Positions 46,202 to 61,364 of a stretch of DNA of 64,000 bases are shown in pieces (positions within the stretch are counted from its first letter, which is position 1; each line of letters opens with the position of its first letter). The notes below the pieces were generated by a model, which worked only from the letters and a program-made list of their open reading frames with translations, searched no databases and had not been told where the DNA came from. Origin of the DNA: Steromphala cineraria (lineage: Eukaryota > Mollusca > Gastropoda > Trochida > Trochidae); assembly GCA_916613615.1 (NCBI GenBank), contig OU744732.1, positions 51,668,227 to 51,732,226 on the forward strand, given 5' to 3'. Made by a program: the position numbers and the translations under genes.

Positions 46202-49200
46202 TATATAGTTTCTATCAGAGAGAAACCCATGTCACCACTCCGCTCAGCACAACCCCAAACCCGACCAATGGGTTGAACACATAAGAAATCTAACTCAACA
46301 AAAACCCATATTTGCAGTAGTTTGAATAGAAGTATTGGTGTCTGGTATATATTTTGTTACAAATCACTAGCGTGACCCCTACCATGTTTAAAATGTTGTC
46401 AATGTGTGAAAAAAAATATTTATTGATTTCCACATATAGTATGTCTTCCTGGAAGACATCAGAAATCTTACTCAAATAACACATATGTGCAGTAATTTGA
46501 ATAAAATATTGGTCGCTGGTTTATATTTTGTTTAAATATCTTTGTTTAAAGTAGACAGGGGTAAGAATAGAACTTATACTAGCATGACACCTACCATTTT
46601 CAAAATGTTGTAAATATGTGAATTGATTTGATTTATTGACTTTCACATATAAATGGTCTTCCTTGTTAATGAATATATGTGTAATATTAAAATTAATTTG
46701 AAACTTTTTAGCGAAATAAAATTGAGAAAGAAAAACAAACAACACTTAAAATTACTCTCTGAACGAAGATTCAACTCTTATTCTTATCAGTTTGTGAATA
46801 ACATCAAAAACTCGAAAGATTTGTAATATACAATTTTACATATGACAAATTAAACTCAAGTGTGCACATTCTTTCGCCTGTGCGTTTATTACGTTATATC
46901 TATTTATTATTTATCAATGCATGTCATGATTACGACAAACTGCCTATCAGCGTGTGTGAAACAGACCATCGTTGCAACAATCGTACTTCAAAGATATGAT
47001 ATGATGACATTTATGATTAAGGTAATTACATGTACCTCCGTCCTGCAGTGTGGAATGTTCTTAAAGCCCCCCATTCAAAGTGTAGTGAAGTTAAATGTTT
47101 ATTAAAGTATTGTTACTGTTTTCTTTTTTTCTGTAATATTTTGCAATCAACCGAGAAAATCGGACCAAAATTAATTAAATAGAAGACAATTTACCAAAAT
47201 GACCGATACGGCAGCCGACATGAAAGCCAATCAAGTGTGGCCATCTCATAATTTCCGTTTGAAAGCCGCCTTTGTCGCGCACGACTAGATTACATGTATT
47301 TTTTCTTTTTCTCCAATTCAGTTACTTGTACGCAATTGCGGTAACTGAGATGTAAATCATACACACATAATGATGACGTCATCAAAAGCGAGTTCGTTAA
47401 ATGCTATAGCATTTATGCAGAGGGTTCTTTTTTTTTGGACGTCGACTGACATATTGTTGACTAACGCATGTAAATATGATATCAAACTTTCGACGAAAGC
47501 TTTATCTACCGAGTGATGTATTTGTTTTCTCGAAAGCTAAATTTCCTCGCGAACCGCATGCAAGTATAACGATGAGGCTTTAAATTTTCCGGATCAGAAC
47601 TCATAAAGTGGCAAAAACCATAAGACCTAGCTCATCGAAACTTTGAATATGGAACAATCATCATTTGGTTTTATTTAACTTTAAAATGAAATAAGGATAG
47701 GTGAACAAGCCACGAGGCTTATTTGAGCATCGCTTCTAAAAACTTGTAACAGAAAACTGAACAAAAAATACAATACGATCAGAAAAATATCATTGATGAA
47801 AAAATCTTTATAGTCAAATGAGTTTGTGTAAATCAAGCATAATGTTGGAGATGCCTATGATATGCTGCAGTATAAATGATATTGTGGCTCGTTTCTAAGG
47901 GAAAACGTTATCCTGTTTAAGGGTTGTTTAATATGTTCAACATTTGTAACACTAGACGGGGGCATAGCCGACAGAACTGAACAGAACAGAACAGAATTTT
48001 ATTTCTCATAATTCACAACAGTGACATAGAGAAAAGTTAAATATATTACATACACATATATATATATATATATACATATTGGAATAATAGTGTGCTGAAT
48101 TCATAAACATGTGATATGCATAATTTAAAACTTACAGAGACCTTCTTTTATGAATTTTGCCAAGTTAAGTAAGAGTGGTTTATAGGTAGTTTTCATGAGG
48201 GCTGACACCGTGTGCTTATTCCTATGTCAATAACAAATAAAATATATATGTTTAGAATCACAAAACGTCTACAGTGACTGTGGCATTTGTGAAATAGGTG
48301 CGAACAATACACAACTAACTTTTGAATAGTTTTCTTTTTGTTTTTCTATCTTTGCAATTTTGAAACTAGTGACATGCATTGTTGTTCACACTCGTAAGCC
48401 TCTGTTACTTTTAACATTACACAATAGGAGTTGCGTCACGTTTTTCGAACAATGAGCCAATCAATTTCTGTTAACACCTGTTCCCAGTTTAACTGATTTT
48501 TCATCCTGCCCCGAACGAGCATATGCACCATTGGTGCAGATTATCACTACATAAACATACACCACAAAGACTTTATTTCACGATTGATTGATTATCCAAA
48601 TATCCATGTAGCTATTACACAATTAAACTAAAGTACATGTGTTAGCTTTTCAGAATTGTGATAGAGTGTGTAATATTTACAGACATAATAATATGTATTA
48701 GTAAAGGCAAATGAAAGCAATGCTCTGCTCATATATTGCACTGTTCTGTACCTACTCGGATTTTAAATATCATGATTAATAAATTATGAATAATACACTG
48801 AAAGACGCTAAACATATTATCTTTGTAGATAATACCAAAATATAAAGAACCCTCTTTGTATATTTTTGACGAAACTTTCTTTTTTTTATATTTGTTAAAT
48901 TCAACATTTTTTACAGTTTTATTTCCGGAATTAAAGTTGTTCAAGGGCTCACATATTCACGGTTTCACATATGAAATTACATTAGTGTTATAATATACAT
49001 AATTTATTTATATATCATACTTATTCAGGCCTAAGAGTTTCATTGAGATATTACCTATTTGTACATATAGTAGTAAATCTCTCTTACATAATTATGTCAA
49101 ACTTGTAAGCATTCCCAGTAACTTTACATCTGTAAACAGTCAAAATTTTCTATAGTCTGATAAAGATAACTATCATATTTATTTCTGAATACACAACAGC

Positions 49201-50289
49201 AACAATACAAATTAAAAATACCGTATGATGCGTCACTCTTGAAAAAATAACTTCAAAGACTGAAAAGTCTCTAATGCTTTAATATACTAATGTGATAAAG
49301 GAGAGAGAAAACATTTACGGATGGTCGACGTCTTTATTGTAATATTTGCGATATCTCGGTGCAGGTACTACCAACATTATCAACCAACTGATAAATTGCA
49401 TTGCAAATGACATATTCTGTTATTTCTCAGGAAGGAATCTTTTGATATATTCGAACATAATTATGCACGTCCTCACAGTCAATCTTCTGTTCAAAACGAT
49501 CGGAAAGCGTATTCACTCGGTACCATTCAATCCACTACTAATCCAGTATGTAATGACATACCTAGCAAAATCATGTCGGACATGTGGAAATATCATCTTA
49601 TAAATATTGACTAACCTATCCATAGAGATAAGGTGTAGTCATGAGTGTTATCTAAGCGCATTTTGCAATTATAGTGTATGAACTTTTGCATACTACAACC
49701 AACACTATGATATATTATTAGAGCAGGGATCTTATACTTCCCTGATTATAGTGATAATATGCACGATAGTTGCAATGTTTGTTCGTTACACGTGGATTTA
49801 AAGTCATACCATTTATGATCAATGACAAAAAGACACGTCAACCTGACGTACGTGTTTGAATATCTTAATTATGTTTTGTTTCGTTTACATAATTGAAATA
49901 AGAAAAACGTACATGCAAACATTCTGAATTAAGTATTGTACATACTCCCGATAAGAACGCACGAAAGCAATCGATTAAAGTTGACATCGATGATATGACA
50001 ATTGCGTTTCTATGCTGTAATACCACGTGTTGTTTGTATTATGATACTAAAAATAACATCGAACGTCATTGGATTTCCCAGCTACGCCTGGTCACGTGAT
50101 GGTGTAATAATCCTCGTGACTCTTCACAATCAACTCGTTGAAAACCTTTTCAGAGTCGGTTGCAGCTTTATAAACATTTGTTAACTTATATGCAATATAT
50201 TGGAGTAGATTGACGCTACTGGTAGTTTGTTTCAAGCGGAGAAACAGAGTTTTAACTTGCAATTTACCTTTGACCTATTTGCTGCTGCG

Positions 50290-50290
<1 letters not shown>
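46202..50290. other. Intergenic region between the Tc1-like element and GABARAP
   Basis: AT-rich without a gene. Present are a TGACGTCA at 47374, an ACAGAACAGAACAGAATTTT tract at 47977-48000 (retroelement tail, minus orientation) and an (AT)n tract at 48056-48074. Two similar half-units near 46290-46460 and 46450-46640 share GCAGTA(G/A)TTTGAATA and TTTATTGA words, a diverged duplication. Confidence 0.4.
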
Positions 50291-53427
<3,137 letters not shown>

Positions 53428-54415
53428 ATTCCTCGGATATTCTCACTTTTTGTAAATAGCGTCAAACTGAAGCTTGAAAACAGTGTGCAAGGTCGCTTGT
53501 ATGAACTGTTCTCCATAACACTTGGGCACGGAAAAGATTTACGAACAATATTTCAAATTTCATTTCAAAAGTTTTTTTTGTGGTTGACCACGGCTGGTGC
53601 AATGTGCAGTGTTACATATCAATCTTAAATTATGGGATTTTCAATTTTGAAAAAAAGTTGTTTTTGGTTAAAATTTTCTCCCTTTGCTTTCTTTTGATTC
53701 AGTTTGTTAAGATTAAATTTTGTGTTCAATTTGCTATTTTTGAAAACACATGGAAAAATTAATTTGTGTTGTTATAAAACTACTGCCCAATTTTATTTTA
53801 TTTCATTGGAATGAAGGATGTGGGGTTGTCGAAAGAATCTACAGAATGATAGCATAGTTTCATGTTGCTCCTTAGTTGTCGATGGTAGTGTTTTTATAAC
53901 AGTCTACCAGACTTTTATTGTATTTTAATATTTATCAAGTCATATTTTATTGTCTTATTGTGTATATATTACATTTGTGTTCTACGGTTTGGATACTGCT
54001 GTAAAGCTTTCTGTTTGAATTATTGATATATTCCAGACTGATAGTCTGATTCCTGATTCGGAGACTAAAAATGGTTTTAGAATGTTAAATAAAATTCGGC
54101 TGAACACCTTTGTATATTTGTAATGGGAATTATTTCAAATTTCTTGTACATGTAATAACTTTAATTGTAATAAATTTTTGTTCTGTAGTCAATTTGTTAC
54201 TTTATGTTTTGTGGAGAAAGTTGCCCTAATGGCAAGGAAAGATTCTTTGATTTACATTTTACAGTATGAGAGCTAGACAAATTTTGAGAAACATAATTCA
54301 TAAATTTAGTATTTGTTACCCTTTTAGGCAGTTCTGTATATGATCTGTCAAAGAAAGGTTTGTATTATGCCGATTTGAACATAAGTGACAGTACTCAAAA
54401 TTCTAGATTGTTTTT
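53428..54415 (+). other. GABARAP 3' UTR and short downstream flank
   Basis: AT-rich and without a coding signal. AATAAA at 54088 and 54169 are candidate polyadenylation signals, giving a 3' UTR of roughly 0.7-0.8 kb. No repeat boundary is seen until the hairpin at about 54416. Confidence 0.5.
54088..54174 (+). terminator. Candidate GABARAP polyadenylation signals
   Basis: Two AATAAA hexamers (54088-54093, 54169-54174); the second is followed by a T/TG-rich stretch (TTTTTGTTCTG) that could be the downstream element. Confidence 0.45.
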
Positions 54416-55392
54416 TGTCCCCTGCCGCAACGCGGAACGGGGGACATTGTATTCAGTGCGTCCGTCCGTCCGTCCGGATCCTTGTTAACGCGATATCTAA
54501 AGAACGGTTGCACCCAAGGTCTTCAAATTTGGTCACAGCCTCACTTGGGGGATTACGCAGACACCAGTCACTTTTGGTGACCGTGACCTTATTTTCAAGG
54601 TCACAACGGCACTTTGACCACTATTGAAACACTTGTTAACGCGATAGCTCATGAACCGTTGCACCCAAGGTCTTCAAATTTGGTCACACCCTACCTTAGG
54701 AAATTACGCAGACACCAGTCACTTTCGGTGACCTTGATCTTATTTTCAAGGTCACAACGGCACTTTGTTCACTCTTGAAACACTTGTTAGCGCAATAGCT
54801 CATGAACTGCTGCACCTAATGTCTTCAAATTTAGTCACAGCCTACATTGGAGGATTACAAAGACACCAGTCACTTTAGGTGACCTTGACAATATTTTGTC
54901 CACTTTTGAAACTCTTGTTTACACAATATCTCCTGAACCTTTTTACAAAATGTCTTCAAATTTAGTCACAGCCTACATTGTGGGACTAGGCAGATACCAA
55001 ATACTTTGGATGACCTTGACCTTAATTTTCAAGGTCAACACAGTTCCTTGAACACTTTTGAAACATCTTATGTCTTATGAACCAATTCATGAAATGTCCT
55101 CAAATTTGGTCACAACCTACATTGAGGGATAACACAGACACAAGTCACTTTGGATGACCTAGGCCTTAATTTCTAGGTCACCACTTTGGCCACTTTTGAA
55201 ACTCTTTACTTGATATCTCATAAACCACTGCACCAAATGTCTTCAAGTTTGGTTTGAGTCTACATTGGGGATTTACGCAGACACCAGTCACTTTGGGTGA
55301 CCTTGACCTTATTTTCAAGGTCACAACAGCACTTTGACCACTTTTGAAACGTGACAATTCTATCGCCATATCCAAGCGGCGGGGGACATTGC
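54416..55392. mobile_element. Satellite-carrying element, GGGGGACA type
   Basis: Starts with a hairpin (GTCCCCTGCCGC against GCGGAACGGGGGAC), then GTCCGTCCGTCCGTCCG, then about six units (roughly 130-151 bp) containing GTCTTCAAATTTGGTCACA, CAGACACCAGTCACTTT and TTGACCTTATTTTCAAGGTC, and closes with GCGGCGGGGGACATTG. First units begin near 54481, 54632 and 54783. No transposase. Confidence 0.8.
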
Positions 55393-55399
55393 CACATTA

Positions 55400-55960
55400 G
55401 TTGCAAACACTGGTTTTCATTTGATTGCTTGTATTATTGGCCTTCGTTTTACCAAGGAAAACCTTGAAAAAGTGTGAAAATAGTCTTGAATGAAGGTTTT
55501 GAAGTTCTGTACAAACCCAGTCTAAGTTAACCTAGCCCAGTAATAATGAGCATCTTTGTTGGAGATGTGATCTTTAAAATCTCACAAATTGACAAAATAT
55601 TTTCTTGAATCCCAGGTCAAAGGAAAATCTATTGCATCATTGTACAAAATCAAGATCACATTTAGGATTAATGTACAAGTGTTAATTGGTTTAGTACAGT
55701 GACAATATGGATGTTACTGGCGTAACAGTATATGGTCAAAACTGGACAATTCTGTATTGGCTCCTGCTAATTAGTCCCACAATATTTTTGGAAATTGTTC
55801 ATTTTCATCTCGGAGACCATGCATATATTTAGTTCTGGTGACTGCACTGTATGGCCCCTAAACAGTGCTTGGTGAACGTCTTAATACCCTAAATTATCAA
55901 TTGCGGATATGGTAGCCTTCTTACTCAATTTAGGGTTGGTTCGTTACAACCTTTTACATT
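55400..55960. other. Unique AT-rich gap between satellite elements
   Basis: No gene or repeat recognised. Confidence 0.4.
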
Positions 55961-56820
55961 TTTAGCTCATCGGGTCTGAAAGACCCGATTGGCTTATGGC
56001 ATGGCATGGTGTCCGTCTGTCCATCCGTCCATCCGTTATCTTTTCACATTTTCGACTTCTTCTCCAGAACCAATGACTCTAGCGATCTGATATTTGATGT
56101 GCAGACTCCTTGGCCAATGGGGATTCTAAATTGTAAATTTCGTGACCCCATGACCCCAAATGGGGTCACCGGGGTGAAAACTTTAAAAACCTATTTTCAT
56201 CTTCTTCTCAAGTTCCAAAAGGTCTAGAGAGCTGAAAAGTTGTGAATGGACTCCTTGGCCAATGGGGATTCTAAATTGTAGATTTCGTGACTCCATGACC
56301 CTAAATAGGGTCACAGGGGTCAAAACTTTAAAAACCTATTTTCATCTTCTTCTCCAGTTTCAAAAGGTCTAGAGAGCTGAAAAGTTGTGAATAGACTCCT
56401 TGGCCAATGGGGATTCTAAATTGTAGATTTCGTGACCCCATGACCCCAAATGGGGTCACAGGGGTCAAAACCTTCAAACCCTATTTTCATCTTCTTCTCA
56501 AGTTCCAAAAGGTCTAGAGAGCTGAAAAGTTGTGAATGGACTCCTTGGCCAATGGGGATTCTAAATTGTAGATTTCGTGACTCCATGACCCTAAATAGGG
56601 TCACAGGGGTCAAAACTTTAAAAACCTATTTTCATCTTCTTCTCCAGTTTCAAAAGGTCTAGAGAGCTCAAAAGTTGTGAGTAGACTCCTTGGCCAATGG
56701 GGATTCTAAATTGTAGATTTTGTGACTCCATGACCCCAAATGGGGTCACAGGGGTCAAAACCTTAAAAACTTATTTCATTAAATAGTCTGATGAGCTACA
56801 GAGCCCATGGCTCTATTTTG
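55961..56820. mobile_element. Satellite-carrying element, AGCTCATC type, copy a
   Basis: Head hairpin AGCTCATCGGGTCTGAAAGA plus CCCGATTGGCT, a GTCCGTCTGTCCATCCGTCC tract, five roughly 145-bp units (GAGAGCTG at 56227, 56372, 56517, 56662), and the tail GATGAGCTACAGAGCCCATG plus GCTCT, whose last part is a hairpin. Confidence 0.85.
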
Positions 56821-57237
56821 TTTGAATGTTGAGCAATTTCCATTTCTGATTTGATAACAGATATGATCACATCGCCTACATACCTTATTCAGAATTGGTT
56901 ACCCTGTGGGTCTTAAAAAGGGGGGAACCACATTGGTCAGCCCCTGAAGCAAAATCAAATATAAAGCCTGATGAGCTGCAGAGCCAATGGCCTTTTTTGT
57001 GTGGAATAGGAATTCAAGTTCCCTGTTGATTTTTCGGGGACTAAATGTTAGTCTAAGATTAGTATTTCCGCTACTTCGTACATTTATTGGATCAAGAACT
57101 TTACATCACTGACACAGACATGACATGCAAAATCTTACACTGCAAGCATGATGTTGGATTTATGTTGATTCCTTTGTCTTTCAAATTAGACAAATGATCA
57201 CCGCTTTCAAGTCTTGGAGAAAGTTCAGATTTAATTT

Positions 57238-57882
57238 TTAGCTCATCTGGTCTGTAAGGCCCGTTGGGCTTATGGCATGGTGTCCGACGATTCATCCGTA
57301 TACTTTGTGGAATTTCGACTTCTTCTCCAGAACCATAAGGCCTAGAAAGCTGAAACGTCTTGTGAGGTTAGTGAGGTTTATATTGTAGCTTTGGTGGTCC
57401 TGTGACCCCTAATAAGGGCCACAGAGGCCACGCCCTAAAAACCTATTTTCGTCTTCTTCTCCAGAACCATGAGGCCTAGAAAGCTGAAACTTTGTGTACA
57501 GACTCCTTGATTAGTGAGGATTTTAAATTGTAGCTGTGGTAGCCGAAGCCACGCCCTAAAAACTTTTTTCATCTTCTCCAGAACCATTAAGCCTAGAAAG
57601 CTGAAACTTTGTGTACAGACTCCTAGACTAGTGAGGATTATAAATTGTAGCTTTAGTGGCCCTGTGGCCCTGATAATGTCACAGGGGCCAAACCCTTAAA
57701 ACCTATTTTCATCTTCTTCTCCAGAACCATAAGGCCTAGAAAGCTGAAACTTTGTGTACAGACTCCTTGACTATAAATTGTAGCTTTTGTGACCCTGTGG
57801 TCCCTACTAAGAACTACATTGGCCACACCTTAAAGCAAAATCAATTTAATGCCTGATGAGCTACAGAGTCAAAGGCTCTAAT
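57238..57882. mobile_element. Satellite-carrying element, AGCTCATC type, copy b
   Basis: Head AGCTCATCTGGTCTGTAAGG plus CCCGTTGGGCT; units with CCTAGAAAGCTGAAAC at about 57341, 57475, 57592 and 57735; tail GATGAGCTACAGAGTCAAAG plus GCTCT. A partial tail of another copy lies at 56962-57000. Confidence 0.82.
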
Positions 57883-58154
57883 TTTCCTCTAAACATTTAG
57901 AGTAGAGATTGACAACATGATGCAAAATGTTCTTTAGATGCTGGCGATCAAAAAAAATTGTTATTACCCTCAGAAAAGGCAAACTTATTATATGATTCCC
58001 TTGAAATTTGTAACTTAAATGCAAAATTTATATTTCTTGGGATGTTTCCCAATGCTAATCAGGTAGTATATCAGTACGAGTACACAATGTGTGATATGTT
58101 CTCAAGTTCGAGAGTTGTGAGCTTTCGTACTGTTAATCACGGGATATCCTATTT

Positions 58155-58576
58155 TTAGCTCATCTGGCCTGAAAGGCCCGATGGGCTTATGGCATGACAT
58201 GGTGTCAGGCGTCCGTCTGTCCGTCCGTCCGTAAACTTTGTGGAATTTCGATTTCTTCTCCAGAACCACAAGGCCTAGAAAGCTGAAACATTGTGTACAG
58301 ACTCCTTGACTAGTAAGGATTATAAATTGTAGCTTTGGTGGCCCTGTGGACCCTAATAAGGGCCACAGAGGCCACACTCTAAAACCTTTTTCCATCTTCT
58401 TTTTTTTCAGAAGCATGTGCATAAAAAGCTGTTACTTTGTATACAGACTCCTTGACTAGTGAGGATTAATAAATCTAGATTTTGTGACCCTGTGGTCCCT
58501 ACTAAGGGGGAACCACATTGGCCACACCCTATAGCAAATGTAAAGCCTGATGAGCTACAGAGCCAATGGCTCTATT
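58155..58576. mobile_element. Satellite-carrying element, AGCTCATC type, copy c
   Basis: Head AGCTCATCTGGCCTGAAAGG plus CCCGATGGGCT, GTCCGTCTGTCCGTCCGTCC, two units, and tail GATGAGCTACAGAGCCAATG plus GCTCTATTTTT, which runs straight into the head of copy d. Confidence 0.85.
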
Positions 58577-58960
58577 TTTAGCTCATCAGGACTGAAAGTC
58601 CAGATGGGCTTATGGCATGGCCCGTCGTCCGGCGTCCGTCCGGCCGTCGTCCGTCCGTAAACTTTTGACACTTTCGACTTCTCCTCATGAACCATACACA
58701 TTAGAGAGCTTACACCTTAGCATATGGAGATTTGTAACTTTGGTGACCCTGTGACCCAAATAGGGTCACAGGGGTCACAACCTTAAAAACTTATTTTTAT
58801 CATCATATTTAGCTCCTAAAGGTCTATTGAGCTGAAAGACTGCATGTAGACTCCTTGGCCAATTGGGATTCTAAACTGTAGGTTTCGTGACCCCATGACC
58901 CCAAATAGGGTCACAGGGGTCACAATCTTAAAAACCTATTTTTCTCCATTAGATGACAAT
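58577..58960. mobile_element. Satellite-carrying element, AGCTCATC type, copy d (tail missing)
   Basis: Head AGCTCATCAGGACTGAAAGT plus CCAGATGGGCT immediately follows copy c; the units resemble copy a (CTCCTTGGCCAATTGGGATT). No tail hairpin found. Confidence 0.75.
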
Positions 58961-59145
58961 CTATGGCAAATTTATTTCTCCTTGGATATTTTAGTGTGGA
59001 CTTCTTTCACTGTCTGATATTGGCGATCTAGAAAGTGTTGAATAATAATAAATCATTTGGGTAAGGAACTTTATTCCCAAATCGTTACATTTGTTTTGTA
59101 ATTTTTTTATAGGTTTTCTTGCAATAGGTAACATCAGTTTCCTTT

Positions 59146-59216
59146 TAAGCTCATCTGGCCTGTATAAAGCAAACTTGATATGATGCCTGATGAGCTACAG
59201 AGCCAATGGCTCTATT
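59146..59216. mobile_element. Minimal head-plus-tail derivative, copy e
   Basis: AAGCTCATCTGGCCTGTATA then, after about 20 bp, GATGAGCTACAGAGCCAATG plus GCTCTATTTTT. All satellite units are deleted. It joins copy f directly. Confidence 0.8.
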
Positions 59217-59990
59217 TTTAGCTCATCTGGCCTGTAAGGCCCGATGGGCTTATGGCATGGCATGGTGTCCAGCGTCCGTCCGTCCGTCCATCCGTCCGTC
59301 CGTAAACTTTGTTGAATTTCGACTTCTTCTCCAGAACCATGAGGCCTAGAAAGCTGAAACTTTGTGTACAGACTCCTTGGCTAGTGAGGTTTATAAATTG
59401 TAGCTTTGGTGGTCCTGTGACCCCTAATAAGGGCCACAGAGGCCACGCCCTAAAAACCTATTTTCGTCTTCTTCTCCAGAACCATGAGGCCTAGAAAGCT
59501 GAAACTTTGTGTACAGACTCCTTGGCTAGTGAGGTTTATAAATTGTAGCTTTGGTGGTCCTGTGACCCCTAATAAGGGCCACAGAGGCCACGCCCTAAAA
59601 ACCTATTTTCGTCTTCTTCTCCAGAACCATGAGGCCTAGAAAGCTGAAACTTTGTGTACAGACTCCTTGACTAGTGAGGATTATAAATTGTAGCTTTGGT
59701 GGCCCTGTGACCCCTAATAAGGGCCACAGGGGCCACGCCCTAAAAACCTATTTGCATCTTCTTCTCCAGAACCATAAGGCCTAGAAAGCTGAAACTTTGT
59801 GTACAGACTCCTTGGCTAGTGAGGATTATAAATTGTAGCTTTGGTGGCCCTTTGACCCCTAATAAGGGCCACAGGGGCCACGCCCTAAAAACCTATTTTC
59901 ATCTTCTTCTCCAGAACCATGAGGCCTAGAAAGCTGCAACTTTGTGTACAGACTCCTTGACTAGTGAGGATTATAAATTGTAGTTTTGTT
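59217..59990. mobile_element. Satellite-carrying element, AGCTCATC type, copy f (tail missing)
   Basis: Head AGCTCATCTGGCCTGTAAGG plus CCCGATGGGCT, a GTCCGTCCGTCCATCCGTCC tract, then five units with exact 145-bp spacing (CCTAGAAAGCTG at 59345, 59490, 59635, 59780, 59925). Units are nearly identical, so this array is young or homogenised. Confidence 0.85.
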
Positions 59991-59999
59991 GGCACAAAT

Positions 60000-60520
60000 A
60001 CATTCATCAAAGTGGCGGAAGTTGTATAGTATGCATTAGAATTATCATCATTTATTTAAAGTTAATTGCCTTTTACTAAAATGAATTTGAAGTATCGAGA
60101 GTACACGTAGGTATAATGCAAAACTTGACACTTATTCAGTACAAGACCATACAAGAGTGGTGATACATCTTGTTCACTGCAATATCGTTTAAAAAAATCT
60201 TATTCAATGCATAACACATTCGTGTAGATTTCCGAATTTATATAATCTGCAAACGGTTTGACATAAGAACGGAGCTGATTATCTTTGATACAGAGTCACG
60301 AATAAAACTTGTGAGGAATGAGTGTTTATGAAATCCTTTACAGCAGTTTATACAGAACATAAACATGCATTTTGTTTCACTGATTTTCTTCGAAGAGAGA
60401 AATGTCAAAATCTAAATTCGTCTTATTTTTAACGATAATAAACATTATGATATGCCATTTGAATAAGCATTATCAGGCCCATAGCACCAAGTTGCGGGCC
60501 TGATAATTCAATCACGGTTA
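60000..60520. other. Unassigned flank with a short hairpin
   Basis: AT-rich. ATTATCAGGCCC (60471-60482) pairs with GGGCCTGATAAT (60497-60508) around a 14-nt loop. Nothing else recognised. Confidence 0.45.
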
Positions 60521-60524
60521 CGAA

Positions 60525-60640
60525 TTGAAAATCAATAAAATATATTGTGGGGTGCGGCAATGCGACATGTTATCTCCACTATCTTTCATAACAATTGCTG
60601 CAAATTTGGCATCACTTTCGTCATTAGGCATTCCATCACC
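60525..60640 (+). pseudogene. LINE reverse-transcriptase remnant
   Basis: KINKIYCGVRQCDMLSPLSF then ITIAANLA matches the conserved RT block G(V/I)RQGDPLSPLLF of non-LTR elements, with Cys replacing the usual Gly. Too short to classify; no flanking domains are seen. Confidence 0.5.
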
Positions 60641-60672
60641 CAGGCGAACATCAGTATATAAAGACAAAACTT

Positions 60673-60858
60673 ATCTTGTAACAACGTTATATTTGGGATT
60701 ACACAATCTTGAATAGTAAAGATTCTTGTACTTTTCGGACCGAGTCCCATACGGGATTTGAACCCACACCCTCAGAGTCAGGCAACGACGCCAGCAATGA
60801 CCATACCAACAGCTAACCAACTCGCCCGTTTCGCCAAATATAACGTTGTTACACTTGT
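60673..60858 (-). mobile_element. tRNA-like SINE head between inverted 25-bp flanks
   Basis: Read on the minus strand from about 60834: GGCGAAACGGGCGAGTTGG then TTAGCTGTTGGTATGG (box A-like) and GTGGGTTCAAATCCCGT (box B), as in RNA polymerase III promoters. Both sides carry GTAACAACGTTATATTTGG in opposite orientation (60675-60694 and 60836-60854), so the unit is a stem-loop rather than a SINE with direct target repeats. Confidence 0.65.
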
Positions 60859-61152
60859 TCACTATCTAAATGGCATTTATCTCTAAAAGCTTTTTTCGCA
60901 ATATGACTGCATCTAGTCACATAAACAGTATTTTAACGATGCTCCAGAAACGTTTCCTGCTAAGATGAGAGGTAGTTGACGTAGGATGTAATGCAGAAAA
61001 GTATGATGTATCAAGTATTCATGATTGAGAGGGACTGTATTATAGAAATCTTCGCTCAAAAACACCAAGTCGATAATAATGTTAATATGAAACAGGCATT
61101 CAAAAATGATATACCGGTACCTGTTTCAATCACATTGACATCATCATCTATG

Positions 61153-61204
61153 TCTTAAACGCCGCTAATGGCTGAAATATTGCTCAAGCGGCGTAAAACA
61201 ATAA
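61153..61204. repeat. Short CCGCTAATGGCTG...AACAATAACT repeat, copy 2
   Basis: CGCCGCTAATGGCTGAAATA then GCTCAAGCGGCGTAAAACAA; CGCCGCT pairs with AGCGGCG. Related to 51190-51245. Confidence 0.55.
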
Positions 61205-61329
61205 CTAACACTGTCTGACGTATTAATGCAGAAACTTACAAAAATATTATATTTTAGTTATAGTGGTATTCAGCCACCTCAAAACAAATAGAATGCCAAA
61301 GTGTTTTTAACTAATAAGTATGGCTAGTG

Positions 61330-61364
61330 ACCCTATTATCGTGGTAACCCTATTATCGTGGTAA
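61330..61364. repeat. 17-bp direct repeat
   Basis: CCCTATTATCGTGGTAA occurs twice in immediate succession. Confidence 0.85.

Noticed and set aside
49346..49603. 85-residue plus frame as a gene
   Set aside because: AT-driven composition, no recognised motif; could be a retroelement fragment but I cannot support it.
55961..59990. Coding frames in the 145-bp satellite units
   Set aside because: They follow the repeat period, differ between copies and contain no recognisable domain.
60673..60858. Functional tRNA gene
   Set aside because: Only promoter-box-like words are convincing; a clean cloverleaf with acceptor stem was not found, and the inverted flanks point to a repeat.
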